Positions 9,525 to 18,968 are shown, counted from the stretch's first letter. The stretch is DNA of 64,000 nucleotides from JAZKHE01 sp040385525 (GCA_040385525.1 JAZKHE010000004.1:186001-250000), one strand, 5' to 3'. Numbers and translations are program-made. Notes: generated by a model from the letters alone, not told the origin.

Positions 9525-10979
9525 CTATTCTACAAAAAACTCTTCGCTAAAATTTACCAAATATAATTTTTTACTGCTTCGTGTTATTGCTGTGTATAAC
9601 CAACGTAACCATTCTATATTTCGAGTTTCTTCGGTAATGTAACCTTGTTCTACAAATACTGCTTCCCATTGTCCGCCTTGCGCTTTATGGCAAGTTACTG
9701 CATAAGCAAATTTTATTTGCAAGGCATTAAAAAACGGGTTTTTTTTCAACTCAATTATTCGTAATCGCTTTTCAGGAATATGTTCTAAATCTTCCATCAC
9801 AGCATTGTATAATTTTTTTTGTTCTTCGCTTGTTAACGATGGACTTTCGCTTAAAATAGTATCCATCAAAACCATACATTCAAAAGAAGCTTCGTCTTCG
9901 TAATCAGATAATTTTACAATACATTCTGCGAAATTAAAACCATACATTTCAATTGTTTTTTTCACTTTCACAATTTGCAATGCATCGCCATTTGCTATAA
10001 ATCCCGCTTTACTTTCTTTAGGCAACCAATAATAATTATTTTTAACTGCCATTACTAAATCGCCCGCATTTAATTCTGATTCTTGCCAACGAATACGTGC
10101 CCTAATTTGCTGATTAAATAAATTTGCTCTTTTGTTTGAGCGAGTAATAACAAGTGTTTCATCGTCGCCAAACTCGTTGTAGGCAGCATACAAATATTCT
10201 TCTAACTCACTTCCATCAACACGAACCACATCTTTAAATTGTTCGCACTCAAATGCAGGATTCACAATTTCTGGTTCTTCGTTTAATTGATTTCTCAAAT
10301 TAGTTGCATTATACAAAATGCCCGATTCTGCTGCTTGTCGCATTACTTCAGTTAATTCAACATCAATTATTTTTTGACGAAAACAACTTTCTAAATAACT
10401 TTTATTTAATGCGGGGCTATCATCAAAACCAACAGGCGGCAACTGTGCATTATCGCCCACCAACAATAGTTTACAGTTAACACCTGAGTATACAAAATCA
10501 AATAAATCTTCTAACAAACTTCTGCTTCCAAATCCGCCTCCGCTAACTAACGAGGCATCTCCAATCATAGAGGCTTCATCGGCAATAAACAAAGTATTGG
10601 TATATAAATTTGGCGCCAACATAAATTGTCCTCTGTTTTCGCCATCATCACTAGTTTTATAAATTTTTTTATGAATGGTAAAAGCTGGCTTCTTACTGTA
10701 ATTACTCATTACTTTGGCTGCTCTACCTGTAGGCGCAAGCAAAATAGATTTATAATTTATTAAACCTAAACTATTTACAAGTGCTGCAATTAGTGTTGTT
10801 TTACCAGTTCCAGCATAACCTCGCAACAAAAAACATTGATTATCGTCGTCGTTTATAATGAATTCTGTAAGCCGAATCATCACTTCTTTTTGCCCTAAAT
10901 TAGGCTCAAACTTAAAAGCAGAACGAAACGAAAGGTAAAATGAATTACGAATATTTCTAAGTTGTTCCTGCCTTTGCAT
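9525..10979 (-). CDS. RecD-like ATP-dependent DNA helicase (SF1B)
   Basis: This 484-residue protein has Walker A GYAGTGKT (54-61), Walker B/motif II IADEASM (132-138), a motif III region LLLVGDNAQLPPVG and a C-terminal UvrD/RecD-type block with VTCHKAQGGQW and LYTAITRS (motifs V and VI). It is the short RecD2/Dda-like helicase found throughout Bacteroidota, which lacks the N-terminal extension of RecD2 and is not accompanied by recB or recC. It should act on DNA 5'-to-3' in repair or replication; the exact role is not known. It diverges from gatB across 406 bp and has a well-formed promoter at 11000-11028. Confidence 0.9.
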   Translation of the reverse strand: MQRQEQLRNIRNSFYLSFRSAFKFEPNLGQKEVMIRLTEFIINDDDNQCFLLRGYAGTGKTTLIAALVNSLGLINYKSILLAPTGRAAKVMSNYSKKPAFTIHKKIYKTSDDGENRGQFMLAPNLYTNTLFIADEASMIGDASLVSGGGFGSRSLLEDLFDFVYSGVNCKLLLVGDNAQLPPVGFDDSPALNKSYLESCFRQKIIDVELTEVMRQAAESGILYNATNLRNQLNEEPEIVNPAFECEQFKDVVRVDGSELEEYLYAAYNEFGDDETLVITRSNKRANLFNQQIRARIRWQESELNAGDLVMAVKNNYYWLPKESKAGFIANGDALQIVKVKKTIEMYGFNFAECIVKLSDYEDEASFECMVLMDTILSESPSLTSEEQKKLYNAVMEDLEHIPEKRLRIIELKKNPFFNALQIKFAYAVTCHKAQGGQWEAVFVEQGYITEETRNIEWLRWLYTAITRSSKKLYLVNFSEEFFVE

Positions 10980-10999
10980 ACTTGTTTTTTGCTAATCAA

Positions 11000-11028
11000 C
11001 AAAGTTAAACTTAATTGAGTACGCACAA
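11000..11028 (-). promoter_or_regulatory. Bacteroidota-type promoter of the helicase gene
   Basis: On the minus strand TTG (11028-11026) and TAACTTTG (11007-11000) are separated by 18 bases, matching the TTG-N17-23-TAnnTTTG pattern. The box ends 20 bases before the ATG. Confidence 0.5.
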
Positions 11029-11070
11029 CCAACCACAAAATTTTTGTACTAAATTTCTGTTAAGTTCAAC

Positions 11071-11192
11071 AGACGCGCGTGAGAATGACAAAACGCGAAA
11101 GCGAGTGGCTTCGTGTGAAAGCATTCGTTTTGTCTTGACTTTTTTTGGTTCGTTTTTTGTGTCAAGACAAAAAATGAACATAAAGAACCACA
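11071..11192 (+). repeat. Dispersed 122-bp palindromic repeat, copy 1
   Basis: It matches copy 2 (14015-14136) in 116 of 122 positions by hand alignment without gaps. The core is a hairpin with 12-bp arms at 11128-11139 and 11161-11172 around a 21-base T-rich loop; the left part holds a second imperfect palindrome (ACAAAACG at 11088 onward against CGTTTTGT). All six differences fall outside the main stem. It lies between two divergent genes, so it is not a terminator for either. Confidence 0.85.
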
Positions 11193-11385
11193 TTGGTTTT
11201 TATCTCAAGTTGGAGTTTAGTTAAATGAAAAACAATACTGCTTTCCAAATTAAACTTTAAACCCAATTTTATCCGTTAACTTTTTTTATACATTTATTTA
11301 GCACAAAGCAGTCTTTTCATTGTTAAATCATACAAAAAATAAGTAAATTCGGGCTTTAATAATACAAAAACTTAATTTTTATTGA

Positions 11386-12837
11386 ATGAGTGTTTACGAT
11401 AAATACGAAGCTGTTATAGGATTAGAGGTGCATGCACAGCTTTTAACCAAAAGTAAAGCCTATTCTGGCGATTCAACAGAATATGGAAATATGCCCAATA
11501 CTAATGTTAGTGCAATTTCTTTAGGTCACCCAGGCACATTACCCATGTTTAACAAAAAAGTATTAGAATATGCTGTTAAAATGGGATTGGCTTGCAACGC
11601 AAAAATAACAGAGTTTAATGGCTTTGCTCGAAAAAATTATTTTTATGCCGATTTACCAAAAGGTTATCAAATAACTCAAGATAAAACGCCTATTTGCACT
11701 GGTGGTTACATCACTATAAAAGATAAAGAAGGGAAAGAAAAAAACATTAATCTTACCCGAATTCACATGGAAGAAGATGCTGGAAAAAGCATTCACGATC
11801 AAGATCCGTATGATACTTTAATCGATTTAAACAGAGCTGGTGTAGCGCTTATTGAGATTGTTAGTGATCCTGATATTGCAAATTCTGATGAAGCGTATGC
11901 CTATTTAACTGAGGTTAGAAAACTAGTTCGATATTTAGAAATTTGTGATGGAAACATGGAAGAAGGAAGTTTGCGTTGCGATGCAAACGTTTCTGTTCGT
12001 TTAAAAGGAGACCCAAAATTAGGTAGACGTTGCGAAGTAAAAAACATGAACTCTATTCGTAATGTACAACGCGCCATTGAGTTTGAAATAAAACGTCAGA
12101 TAGATGAAATAGAAGCTGGCAACGAAATATCGCAAGATACCAGAAGCTTTGATGCTACTACAGGTTCTACATTTTTATTGCGTAGTAAAGAAATGGCAAA
12201 CGATTATCGTTATTTTCCTGAGCCAGATTTACAGCCCATGATTGTAACCGAAAATTACATTAATGAAATAAAAAAAACACTGCCCTTATTACCTAATCAA
12301 TTATTTAAAAAATATACAAACGATTTACAGTTATCGCCATACGATGCACAAGTTTTAACCGACTCTAAAGAAATTGCATTGTATTTTGAAGAATTAATTA
12401 CCTACACAAAAAACAGTAAAGCAGCTGCAAACTGGCTAACTGTGCAAGTAAAATCGTACTTAAACGAAAGAGCTTTGCATATTTCTGATTTTCCGATTAG
12501 TGCAAAACAACTAGCCGATTTAATTAATTTTATCGATGGCGGAAAAATAAATCACACCATTGCTACTCAAAAATTATTTCCAATACTTTTAGAAAATCCG
12601 AGTAAAAATCCTGAGCAGTTAGCTACCGAAAACAACTGGATTCAAGAATCAGATAACAATACTTTAGCAGAATATGTTGCGCAAGCTATTGCAAAATATC
12701 CAGAAAAAGTAACCGAATATAAAGCAGGAAAAACAAATTTAGTTGGTTTGTTTATGGGCGAAGTAATGAAATTATCAAAAGGTAAAGCAGATCCAAAAGT
12801 AGCTAACGCATTAGTAATTGAACAGTTAAATAAATAA
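11386..12837 (+). CDS. gatB: Aspartyl/glutamyl-tRNA(Asn/Gln) amidotransferase subunit B
   Basis: GatB phosphorylates and transamidates mischarged Glu-tRNA(Gln) or Asp-tRNA(Asn) in the cytoplasm, using ammonia delivered by GatA in the GatCAB complex. The 483 residues match the usual size. Family signatures are GLEVHAQL near the N-terminus, SLGHPGTLP, RIHMEEDAGKSIHD, DLNRAGVALIEIVSDPD and RCDANVSVR. The C-terminal helical and YqeY-like tail is present. gatA and gatC are not in the window, as is usual in Bacteroidota. A TlpA-like lipoprotein gene follows after 2 bp and is probably co-transcribed. Confidence 0.98.
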   Translation: MSVYDKYEAVIGLEVHAQLLTKSKAYSGDSTEYGNMPNTNVSAISLGHPGTLPMFNKKVLEYAVKMGLACNAKITEFNGFARKNYFYADLPKGYQITQDKTPICTGGYITIKDKEGKEKNINLTRIHMEEDAGKSIHDQDPYDTLIDLNRAGVALIEIVSDPDIANSDEAYAYLTEVRKLVRYLEICDGNMEEGSLRCDANVSVRLKGDPKLGRRCEVKNMNSIRNVQRAIEFEIKRQIDEIEAGNEISQDTRSFDATTGSTFLLRSKEMANDYRYFPEPDLQPMIVTENYINEIKKTLPLLPNQLFKKYTNDLQLSPYDAQVLTDSKEIALYFEELITYTKNSKAAANWLTVQVKSYLNERALHISDFPISAKQLADLINFIDGGKINHTIATQKLFPILLENPSKNPEQLATENNWIQESDNNTLAEYVAQAIAKYPEKVTEYKAGKTNLVGLFMGEVMKLSKGKADPKVANALVIEQLNK

Positions 12838-12839
12838 AT

Positions 12840-13952
12840 ATGAAAAAATTATTATTATCATCTATCGCATTTATTTCCTTTTTTTCTTGTAATTCTGAGT
12901 CAAAAAGTGGAGTTCAAATAAAAGGAAATTTAACTAACGCAAACGGTGTAACTGTTTATTTAGAAGAGCTTTCGGCTACTAGCGTAATTCCTAAAGATTC
13001 TATTAAAGTAAATGAAAAAGGTGAATTTACTTTTAATGTTGCTGTAAACAATCCTACTTTTTATCGTATTAAAACAGCTGCTAATAATTTTTGTGTTTTA
13101 GTTATCGATTCGTTAGAGCAAATTGATTTTAGTGCTGATGCAAAAAACATTGCTACAACTTATAAAATAAAAGGTTCGCCTAACTCAGAAAAATTGCAAG
13201 AAGCCAATAAAGTTATAACTGCAAACTACACAAAATTAGATTCATTGCAAGCTATATTCCAAGGTTTTCAAGGCAATCCATACATCAGTATGGATTCGTT
13301 AGATAAAGTATTAGGTTCACAATTCGACGCTATTGTTGCTTCTGAAGCTGATTATATTAGAAATTTTGTAAAAGAAAACAATACATCGTTAGCATCGTTA
13401 GCTGTTGTAGAAAAATTAAAACCAGAAACAGATTACGCAAGTTTTAAATTGTTGGATGAATCGCTAACAAAAAAATATGCAAACAATTCTTATGTAAATG
13501 CTTTTCACCAACGTGTAGTAGAATTAGGTAAGTTAGCAATTGGTTCAGAAGCACCCGAAATTTCGTTAAACAATCCAAAAGGAGAATTGGTAAAACTTTC
13601 GTCATTGCGCGGAAAGGTAGTTATGATAGATTTTTGGGCTTCGTGGTGTAGACCTTGTCGTATGGAAAATCCAAACGTTGTAAAATTATATGCTGCATAC
13701 AAAAATAAAGGTTTCGAAATTTATGGTGTTTCCTTAGATAAAGATAAAGCCGCTTGGGAAAAAGCAATTGCTGATGACAAATTAACTTGGTTGCACGGTA
13801 GCGATTTACAATTCTGGAGTTCTCCTATCGCTAAGTCGTATGATGTACAAGGCATTCCAATGACTTATTTAATTGATAAAGACGGAAAAATTATAGCTAA
13901 AGGATTAAGAGGGAAACAATTGGAAGATAAATTAGCAGAAATTTTAAAATAA
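12840..13952 (+). CDS. TlpA-family thioredoxin-like lipoprotein with N-terminal DUF4369-like domain
   Basis: A lipoprotein signal ends at Cys17 (ISFFSC). Residues 24-110 form a DUF4369-like beta domain, followed by a helical linker and a TlpA/AhpC-type thioredoxin domain from about 235. The redox motif CRPC (270-273) sits in FWASWCRPCRMENP, and a cis-Pro region GIPMTYLID follows. It should be an envelope-anchored disulfide reductase or oxidoreductase; partners are unknown. The gene starts 2 bp after gatB, but the functions appear unrelated. The second TlpA-like gene at 23776 is a distant relative. Confidence 0.9.
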   Translation: MKKLLLSSIAFISFFSCNSESKSGVQIKGNLTNANGVTVYLEELSATSVIPKDSIKVNEKGEFTFNVAVNNPTFYRIKTAANNFCVLVIDSLEQIDFSADAKNIATTYKIKGSPNSEKLQEANKVITANYTKLDSLQAIFQGFQGNPYISMDSLDKVLGSQFDAIVASEADYIRNFVKENNTSLASLAVVEKLKPETDYASFKLLDESLTKKYANNSYVNAFHQRVVELGKLAIGSEAPEISLNNPKGELVKLSSLRGKVVMIDFWASWCRPCRMENPNVVKLYAAYKNKGFEIYGVSLDKDKAAWEKAIADDKLTWLHGSDLQFWSSPIAKSYDVQGIPMTYLIDKDGKIIAKGLRGKQLEDKLAEILK

Positions 13953-14014
13953 AAATTGAATATTTATTTACATACCACAAAACTTTATGAATTACGCTTT
14001 GCCTCATTTTCTAG

Positions 14015-14136
14015 AGACGCGCGTGAGCTTGACAAAACGCGAAAGCGAGTGGCTTTGTGTGATAGCATTCGTTTTGTCTTGACTTTTTTTGGTTCGTTTT
14101 TTGTGTCAAGACAAAAAATGAACGTAAAGATCCACA
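14015..14136 (+). repeat. Dispersed 122-bp palindromic repeat, copy 2
   Basis: Same orientation and same length as copy 1 (11071-11192), with six substitutions and no gaps. The stem arms fall at 14072-14083 and 14105-14116 and are identical to those of copy 1. It occupies about half of the 267-bp gap between the TlpA-like gene and the M1 peptidase gene. No target-site duplication is visible at its ends. Confidence 0.85.
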
Positions 14137-14219
14137 ACCGCTTGTTATAAAGAGTTGTTGTTTAATTAAATGAGAAAATTGTTACATTTAGAACATCAAA
14201 AAAATAAATTCACAACTGA

Positions 14220-17207
14220 ATGAAAAAAATAACTCTACTTTTTTTAGTTGCTTATTCGCAATTGTTATTTGCTCAAAAATATTTTCAGCAAGAAGTAAAC
14301 TATAAAATTGATGTTCGCTTAAACGATAAAGATCATGCTTTGCATGCTTTTGAAACATTTGAATACACTAATAATTCGCCAAACGAACTTTTAGAATTAT
14401 ACATTCACATTTGGCCAAACGCCTATAAAAACAACAACACAGCGCTAGCTAAACAACTTACAGAAAATAAAGAATTAGCTTTTTATTATTCAAAACCAGA
14501 AGAAAGAGGTTTTATTGATTCATTAGATTTTAAAGTAAATGGAGCAAAAGTAGCTTGGGAATACGATGCAAAAAACATTGATATTTGTAAAATAATTCTT
14601 CCTTCGCCTTTAGTTCCTGGCGGAAAAATAACTGTCTCCACTCCTTTTTATGTTAAAATTCCTTCTGGTGAATTCTCTCGCTTGGGGCATATTGAACAAC
14701 AATATCAAATTACACAATGGTATCCAAAACCTGCTGTTTACGATGCGCGCGGGTGGAATGCAATGCCATATTTAGATCAAGGAGAATTTTATTCGGAGTT
14801 TGGAAGTTTTGATGTTTCTATTACACTTCCAGAAAATTATGTGTTAGGTGCAACTGGCGATTTACAAAACGCAGAAGAAATAGAATGGCTTACTAAAAAA
14901 GCTAAAGAAACAGAAGCAAAAACTGAGTTTGACGTAAAGGATAATAAATTTCCTGAATCATCATCTAAAACAAAAACATTACATTTTATACAATCAAACG
15001 TGCACGATTTTGCTTGGTTTTGCGACAAACGTTACCATGTTTTAAAAGGCGAGGTAGAATTGCCTCAATCTAAAAGAAAGGTTACAACTTGGGCAATGTT
15101 TACCAATCAGTATGCAAAACTTTGGAAAAAAAGTTTACCTTATTTACACGATGCAACGTATTATTATTCGCTTTGGAATGGTGATTATCCTTATAATCAT
15201 ATTACTGCAGTAGACGGAGCGTTAAGTGCAGGTGGTGGTATGGAATATCCAAACATTACTGTTATTGGTGGCGTTGGCGACGATTTCAGTTTAGAAACTG
15301 TAATTATGCACGAAGCAGGACATAATTGGTTTTACGGAATTTTAGGAAGTAATGAGCGCGAATATGCTTGGATGGACGAAGGAATAAATTCACTAAACGA
15401 ATTACGCTACATTCAAACAAAATATCCTGATAAAAAATTAGTTGGGAATTTCGCAACAAAAAAATTAGCAAAAACTTTAGATATAAATAACTACTTTCAA
15501 AGAAGCCAATACTATTTAATGTATTTGTTTAATGCTAGAAAAAACGAAGATCAAGCTTGTCAAATACACTCGGCAGATTATACAAACTTTAACTACGGAG
15601 CAATTGTTTATTCTAAAACAGCTACACTTTTTTATTATTTAAAAGAATATTTAGGCGAAGAAAAATTTGATAGCATAATGCATCAATATTTTGAAACATG
15701 GAAATTTAAACACCCGCAACCAGAAGACATTAGAGAAGTATTTGAAAAAGAAACGGGCAAAGAATTATCTTGGTTTTTTAACGATTTAATTGGCACAACT
15801 AAAAAACTCGATTATAAAATTATAAAAGCAGGCGTTAACAAAAAAGGCGACAATTACTTAGTAATTAAAAACACTCAAAAAGTAAGAGGTCCGTTTAGTG
15901 TAAGTGGATTTAAAGATGGTAAACGAACGGCTAGCATGTGGTTTGAAGGCTTTAATGGCAAGCAAGAATTTGCATTTGTACCAGGTGAGTTTGATAAATA
16001 TGTTATTGATTACAGTGAAGACATGCCTGAGTTCAATAGAAAAAATAACAATTACAATGCTAAAAAATTATTTAAAAAAGTAGAACCGATTCGTTTTCAA
16101 TTTTTGAGTTCAATCGAAAATGGAAACAGAACCCAAGTGTGCTTTACGCCTGTTGTTGGCTGGAATAATTACGATAAAACCATGCTTGGTTTAGCGTTTT
16201 ACAATACATCTATTCCACAAAAGAAATTTGAGTATTTGCTAATGCCAATGTTTAGCTTAAACACAAAAGATATAAACGGAATTTATAACATAGCCTACAA
16301 CATTTTTCCGCAAACAAATATTAAGAAAAATGCAGTACAACGATTCACAGCTTCTTTATCAGTTAAAAAATTTAACGAAGAATTTTCTTCTGATATATTA
16401 AATAATAAAATTTACAATAGTTTTATTAAAATTCAACCTAAAATCGAAATTGAAAGTAAAAAGAAGTTTGCTAGAAGTACAAAAAAAGAAATCATTACAA
16501 TTAGAAATGTAAGTATTATTAGAGGTAATCGACCAAATATTGAAATGCCATCATTAATAGTATCCGACTCTTCATACAACTATCTTGTAAACGAAATTAA
16601 ATATAGATTTAGTAATCAAAAACCAATTAATCCTTATAGTTTTGAATTTAATTTTCAAATTGGATTATTAAAATCTTTCGCAAAAGTATTTACAGAATTC
16701 AATTACAAAATATCTTATCCAAAAAGTAAAAAAGGAACAAACATTCGTTTGTTTGCAGGTAAATTTATAAGCCCTAGCGCAAATCCTTACTTTGGTTTTG
16801 CTATGAGTGGTAACACCGATTACTTATACGATTACACTTTATTGGCACGTAGCAGAGATGCAGCTTGGTTGCAAAACAATCAAGTTATAAATAACGATGG
16901 AGCATTTAAAAATATAACAACTAACACACCAAGCACCAATTGGTTAACCGCACTAAATTTAAGTATTGATATTCCAAAAGTTCCATTAGCAGTTTATGCC
17001 GATTTAGGATTAAGTTCAACATCAAATAAAGCAATGGTTTATAACACAGGTGTTGCAGTAAAAATTATTCCGAATGTGTTTGAAGTGTATTTTCCTGCAG
17101 TAATGTCGAGCAATTTAAACATGCTTAGCTATGGCGAAAAAATTAGAATTGCTTTACATATTAATGCTGCAAATCCGTTTAACTTACTTAAAAACGCTAG
17201 CTTGTAA
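14220..17207 (+). CDS. Secreted M1-family zinc metallopeptidase
   Basis: A signal peptide (ending LLFAQ, about residue 19) precedes an M1 aminopeptidase-like N-terminal beta domain and a gluzincin catalytic domain. The zinc motif HEAGHNW lies at 364-370 with the third ligand Glu at 387 (MDEG), and GGGMEYP (338-344) stands in the place of the GAMEN substrate motif. After about residue 620 a further 370 residues look beta-rich and may be an outer-membrane or large accessory domain, which explains the length of 995 residues. It probably trims peptides in the periplasm or at the surface. Its stop overlaps the lpxH start (TAATG). Confidence 0.9.
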   Translation: MKKITLLFLVAYSQLLFAQKYFQQEVNYKIDVRLNDKDHALHAFETFEYTNNSPNELLELYIHIWPNAYKNNNTALAKQLTENKELAFYYSKPEERGFIDSLDFKVNGAKVAWEYDAKNIDICKIILPSPLVPGGKITVSTPFYVKIPSGEFSRLGHIEQQYQITQWYPKPAVYDARGWNAMPYLDQGEFYSEFGSFDVSITLPENYVLGATGDLQNAEEIEWLTKKAKETEAKTEFDVKDNKFPESSSKTKTLHFIQSNVHDFAWFCDKRYHVLKGEVELPQSKRKVTTWAMFTNQYAKLWKKSLPYLHDATYYYSLWNGDYPYNHITAVDGALSAGGGMEYPNITVIGGVGDDFSLETVIMHEAGHNWFYGILGSNEREYAWMDEGINSLNELRYIQTKYPDKKLVGNFATKKLAKTLDINNYFQRSQYYLMYLFNARKNEDQACQIHSADYTNFNYGAIVYSKTATLFYYLKEYLGEEKFDSIMHQYFETWKFKHPQPEDIREVFEKETGKELSWFFNDLIGTTKKLDYKIIKAGVNKKGDNYLVIKNTQKVRGPFSVSGFKDGKRTASMWFEGFNGKQEFAFVPGEFDKYVIDYSEDMPEFNRKNNNYNAKKLFKKVEPIRFQFLSSIENGNRTQVCFTPVVGWNNYDKTMLGLAFYNTSIPQKKFEYLLMPMFSLNTKDINGIYNIAYNIFPQTNIKKNAVQRFTASLSVKKFNEEFSSDILNNKIYNSFIKIQPKIEIESKKKFARSTKKEIITIRNVSIIRGNRPNIEMPSLIVSDSSYNYLVNEIKYRFSNQKPINPYSFEFNFQIGLLKSFAKVFTEFNYKISYPKSKKGTNIRLFAGKFISPSANPYFGFAMSGNTDYLYDYTLLARSRDAAWLQNNQVINNDGAFKNITTNTPSTNWLTALNLSIDIPKVPLAVYADLGLSSTSNKAMVYNTGVAVKIIPNVFEVYFPAVMSSNLNMLSYGEKIRIALHINAANPFNLLKNASL

Positions 17208-17965
17208 TGCAAATTCCAGCAGGAAAAAAAATATACTTTGCTTCTGATTTTCATTTAGGTGCTCCTAACTACGAAAAAAGTTTAGTGCGCGAAAAAAAAG
17301 TGGTAGCGTGGTTAGAAAGTATTAAAAATGATGCTTTTGAAGTGTATTTAGTTGGCGATGTTTTTGATTTTTGGTTTGAATATAAAACTGCAATACCAAA
17401 AGGATTTGCTCGTTTACAAGGTAAAATTGCCGAACTAACTGATGCAGGAATTAAAGTTTATTATTTTACTGGCAACCACGATATGTGGGCTTTCGATTAT
17501 TTTCAAAAAGAATTGGGTGTTGAATTACACAAGCAACCTATAGAAAAAATCTACAACGGAAAACATTTTTTTATTGGTCATGGCGATGGTTTAGGCCCTG
17601 GAGATAAAGGTTATAAGTTTATTAAAAAAGTATTTTCAAATCCATTTTGTCAATGGGCGTTTGCACGCTTACACCCAAACTTTGGTATTGGTTTGGCAAA
17701 TTACTTTAGCACAAAAAGTAGAGTTGCAAATGGCACTAGCGACGAAAAATATTTAGGCGACGAAAACGAATGGTTAGTTCAATTCTGTAAAGAAAAATTG
17801 AAAGAAAAACATTTCGATTTTTTAGTTTTTGGTCACCGCCATTTACCTTTAGATATTAAAATAAATACCAGTCGCTACATTAATTTAGGCGAGTGGATTA
17901 ACTATTGCAGCTATGCAGAATTTGATGGCGAAAATTTATATTTAAAAAATTTCGCTACGAAATAA
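17207..17965 (+). CDS. lpxH: UDP-2,3-diacylglucosamine diphosphatase LpxH
   Basis: LpxH cleaves UDP-2,3-diacylglucosamine to lipid X in lipid A synthesis, at the inner face of the cytoplasmic membrane. The calcineurin-type metal ligands are all present: SDFHLG (13-18), GDVFDFW (50-56), GNHDMW (89-94), GHGDG (124-128) and GHRH (209-212). The length (252) is typical. The ATG shares one base with the stop of the M1 peptidase gene, so translation is probably coupled. Together with lptD at 29402 this shows a lipid-A-containing outer membrane. Confidence 0.93.
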   Translation: MQIPAGKKIYFASDFHLGAPNYEKSLVREKKVVAWLESIKNDAFEVYLVGDVFDFWFEYKTAIPKGFARLQGKIAELTDAGIKVYYFTGNHDMWAFDYFQKELGVELHKQPIEKIYNGKHFFIGHGDGLGPGDKGYKFIKKVFSNPFCQWAFARLHPNFGIGLANYFSTKSRVANGTSDEKYLGDENEWLVQFCKEKLKEKHFDFLVFGHRHLPLDIKINTSRYINLGEWINYCSYAEFDGENLYLKNFATK

Positions 17966-17972
17966 AAATAAA

Positions 17973-18039
17973 AAGGTTACAGCGTTTACTTTCATTTATC
18001 GTAATTTTTAATAACTTAATCTACAAAAAATGTAACCTT
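17973..18039. repeat. 9-bp inverted repeat spanning the rpoD upstream region
   Basis: AAGGTTACA (17973-17981) and TGTAACCTT (18031-18039) are perfect reverse complements 49 bases apart, between lpxH and the primary sigma factor gene. The right arm contains TAACCTTG, one base from the -7 consensus. It could be an operator or chance. Confidence 0.35.
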
Positions 18040-18083
18040 GTAGCAAACTCATCCGTTATAATACTATAACCTAACTCAAAAGG

Positions 18084-18953
18084 ATGAGACAACTTAAAAT
18101 TAGCAAACAAGTAACCAATAGAGAAACCGCTTCTCTAGACAAGTACTTACAAGAGATTGGAAAAGTTGATTTGATTACAGCCGACGACGAAGTTGAATTA
18201 GCTAGAAGAATTAGAAATGGCGATCAAGCCGCGTTAGAACGTTTAACAAAAGCCAATTTACGATTTGTGGTTTCTGTAGCTAAACAATATCAAAATCAAG
18301 GTTTGAGTTTACCCGACTTAATTAACGAAGGTAACTTAGGTTTAATAAAATCTGCACAACGTTTTGACGAAACACGAGGTTTTAAATTTATATCGTATGC
18401 TGTTTGGTGGATTCGTCAAGCTATACTTCAAGCATTAGCAGAGCAATCGCGTATTGTACGTTTGCCACTAAACAAAATTGGATCGCTCAATAAAATAAAT
18501 AAAACATTCGCTAAATTAGAGCAAGAGTTTGAGCGCGAACCAACCGCTGGAGAAATTGGCGAAATGCTAGATTTATCGGAGCAAGAAATTAAAGACTCTA
18601 TGCGCAACTCGGGCAGACATATATCTATGGATGCACCACTTTCTACTGGCGATGATAGCACAAGTTCTATGTACGATTTGTTAGAATCTGATGATGAAGT
18701 AAGTCCTGAAGATGTGTTGATAAACGAATCCTTAAAAAGTGAAATAAACAGAGCTTTGCACACTTTATCGGGAAGAGAAGCCGAAGTGATAAAATATTAT
18801 TTCGGACTAAATGGCGAAACCAGTTTAACACTCGAAGAAATTGGTGAAAAATTTGAACTCACTAGAGAACGTGTTCGACAAATAAAAGAAAAAGCAATTC
18901 GCCGATTAAAACATGCTTCGCGAAGCAAAATACTAAAAACCTATTTGGGATAA
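18084..18953 (+). CDS. rpoD: Primary RNA polymerase sigma factor (short Bacteroidota RpoD/SigA)
   Basis: This is the housekeeping sigma-70 factor that directs RNA polymerase to TAnnTTTG promoters. It has 289 residues and lacks the acidic region 1.1 and the non-conserved region of enterobacterial RpoD, as is normal in this phylum. Region 1.2 begins LDKYLQEIGKVDL, region 2 has DLINEGNLGLIKSAQRFD followed by FISYAVWWIRQAI, and region 4.2 has LTLEEIGEKFELTRERVRQI. A rho-independent terminator follows. Upstream 118 bp hold a 9-bp inverted repeat at 17973-18039. Confidence 0.97.
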   Translation: MRQLKISKQVTNRETASLDKYLQEIGKVDLITADDEVELARRIRNGDQAALERLTKANLRFVVSVAKQYQNQGLSLPDLINEGNLGLIKSAQRFDETRGFKFISYAVWWIRQAILQALAEQSRIVRLPLNKIGSLNKINKTFAKLEQEFEREPTAGEIGEMLDLSEQEIKDSMRNSGRHISMDAPLSTGDDSTSSMYDLLESDDEVSPEDVLINESLKSEINRALHTLSGREAEVIKYYFGLNGETSLTLEEIGEKFELTRERVRQIKEKAIRRLKHASRSKILKTYLG

Positions 18954-18968
18954 ATAATTACAAAATTT

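Larger units (their letters stand above)
10980..11385 (+). other. 406-bp divergent intergenic region between helicase and gatB
   Basis: From left to right it holds the helicase promoter on the minus strand (11000-11028), copy 1 of a 122-bp dispersed repeat (11071-11192), and about 190 bp of AT-rich sequence ahead of gatB in which I found no exact TAnnTTTG box. Short open frames across the repeat are judged non-coding. Confidence 0.7.

Noticed and set aside
11011..11224. Overlapping plus- and minus-strand short ORFs across repeat copy 1
   Set aside because: They lie inside the dispersed repeat; in copy 2 every differing plus-strand codon and four of five minus-strand codons change the amino acid, so neither frame shows constraint.
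13956..14150. 64-residue plus-strand ORF with repeated DKTRKRVA/FVLTFFGSFFVS text
   Set aside because: It is the translation of repeat copy 2; the similarity to the copy 1 ORF is due to the repeat, and the protein has no start context or folding logic.
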